Source of the DNA: Acidilobaceae archaeon
GTDB lineage: Archaea; Thermoproteota; Thermoprotei_A; Sulfolobales; Acidilobaceae
Direction of reading: 5' to 3'
DNA length: 49,133 bases
Assembly (NCBI GenBank): GCA_026985385.1
Contig: JALSQM010000036.1
Location: forward strand, 1-49,133
Both the position numbers and the translations under genes were made by a program. Below the pieces are notes generated by a model. That model had not been told where the DNA came from and did no database searches. It saw only the letters and a list, made by a program, of their open reading frames with translations. This document shows positions 48,663 through 49,133 of this stretch, one piece after another; the first letter of the stretch is position 1; each line of letters begins with the position of its first letter.

Positions 48663-49133
48663 TTGAGAAGGACATGCATGGCCTACCCTCTCATAGTGGT
48701 ATCCATGATTGCCTTCTCGCTCCTGCCAACTGTCGCGGGGGCCTCTGGCAGCGGGATCCCCCAGTGGGTTACAGCCAAGATCGACCCCGGGATCCTCAGC
48801 ACAGATAATGATAGCATTGAAGTGCTGGTGGTTGCCCGCCCCATACAACCGGAAGCCCTCCAAGGCCTCCCTAAGCAGGATGCGGTAAAGCTCCTAAAAA
48901 CCTGGGCCGCCAGCATCCTTGAAGGCGTCACCGATGAGGTTAGGAGGCTCGGGGGCAGCGTTGTAAACGAGTTCTGGGTCATCCCAGCGCTCGTAGCAAG
49001 GATCCCTCCTAGCGCCGCATTGAAACTCGCCGCTGATCCCAGGGTGGTAGAGGTTATTCTCAACACTGAGAAATTCCACGTTGATGGTGCAATAGGGCAG
49101 TCCGCGACCCCCTCGTCGCTGAGGGACGGCGTC
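48663..49133 (+). CDS. Secreted subtilisin-like protease, N-terminal part (runs off the window)
   Basis: An open frame with no stop before the window end; 157 residues are visible. From the TTG at 48663 (GGTG seven bases ahead) it starts MRRTCMAYPLIVVSMIAFSL, a typical secretory signal; an ATG at 48678 is the alternative. Residues about 40-135 resemble the inhibitory propeptide of subtilases: a strand (SIEVLVVARP), a helix, and the closing ALVARIPPSAALKLAADPRVVEVI pattern (in two parts). The catalytic domain would lie beyond 49133, so the protease call is from the propeptide alone. It is paired with an outward-facing propeller protein across a divergent promoter. Confidence 0.65.
   Translation, partial: MRRTCMAYPLIVVSMIAFSLLPTVAGASGSGIPQWVTAKIDPGILSTDNDSIEVLVVARPIQPEALQGLPKQDAVKLLKTWAASILEGVTDEVRRLGGSVVNEFWVIPALVARIPPSAALKLAADPRVVEVILNTEKFHVDGAIGQSATPSSLRDGV

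Overview
The window looks like the chromosome of a hyperthermophilic crenarchaeon. Evidence seen: archaeal/eukaryotic-type ribosomal proteins (eS4, eL19, eL32), the RNase P protein Rpp29 inside the ribosomal operon, PCNA, an Lhr-family helicase, archaeal TATA boxes, GGTG-type ribosome binding sites, many GTG/TTG starts, G+C-rich DNA and AGG/AGA-dominated arginine codons. A Desulfurococcales member, perhaps near Pyrodictiaceae, is my best guess; that placement is inference. There is no rRNA, no recognisable tRNA, no insertion sequence and no CRISPR array.

Layout. 1-1482: the tail of an unknown gene, then an acyl-CoA dehydrogenase. 1635-7590 (minus): a type IV pilus operon read in the order secretion ATPase, platform protein, pilin, GT39-like glycosyltransferase, second pilin. 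7681-13386 (plus, divergent from the ATPase): a 1901-residue membrane-anchored surface protein with a beta-propeller and about 14 tandem domains. 13422-14544: small coiled-coil protein, MPE phosphoesterase and JAMM protease. 14552-17315 (minus): ketopantoate reductase, site-2 protease and a pilin-like membrane protein. 17503-18702: citrate synthase.

18867-28183 (minus): a compact ribosomal operon, uS19-uL22-uS3-uL29-Rpp29-uS17-uL14-uL24-eS4-uL5-uS14-uS8-uL6-eL32-eL19-uL18-uS5-uL30-uL15. uL3/uL4/uL23/uL2 are absent upstream and SecY/Adk are absent downstream. In their place upstream lies an overlapping cassette, IleRS - Cas4-like nuclease - MoxR AAA+ ATPase - VWA protein (35009-28238), with a candidate promoter and a perfect palindrome separating it from uS19.

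35309-43059: small zinc-ribbon protein, PCNA, two uncharacterised small proteins, DUF72 protein, AbrB-ACT regulator, an unknown membrane protein and an Lhr-type helicase. 43077-49133: a PAPS-reductase-family/ferredoxin fusion, a large pilin-like surface protein, a membrane-anchored beta-propeller protein, and the start of a secreted subtilisin-like protease that runs off the window.

The most distinctive content is the cell-surface set: the pilus operon with its own glycosyltransferase, the giant alternating-repeat protein sharing its divergent promoter region, and two more class III-signal proteins. Second is the nuclease/MoxR/VWA cassette wedged between ileS and the ribosomal operon. Functions are inferred from motifs read by eye; no database search was run.
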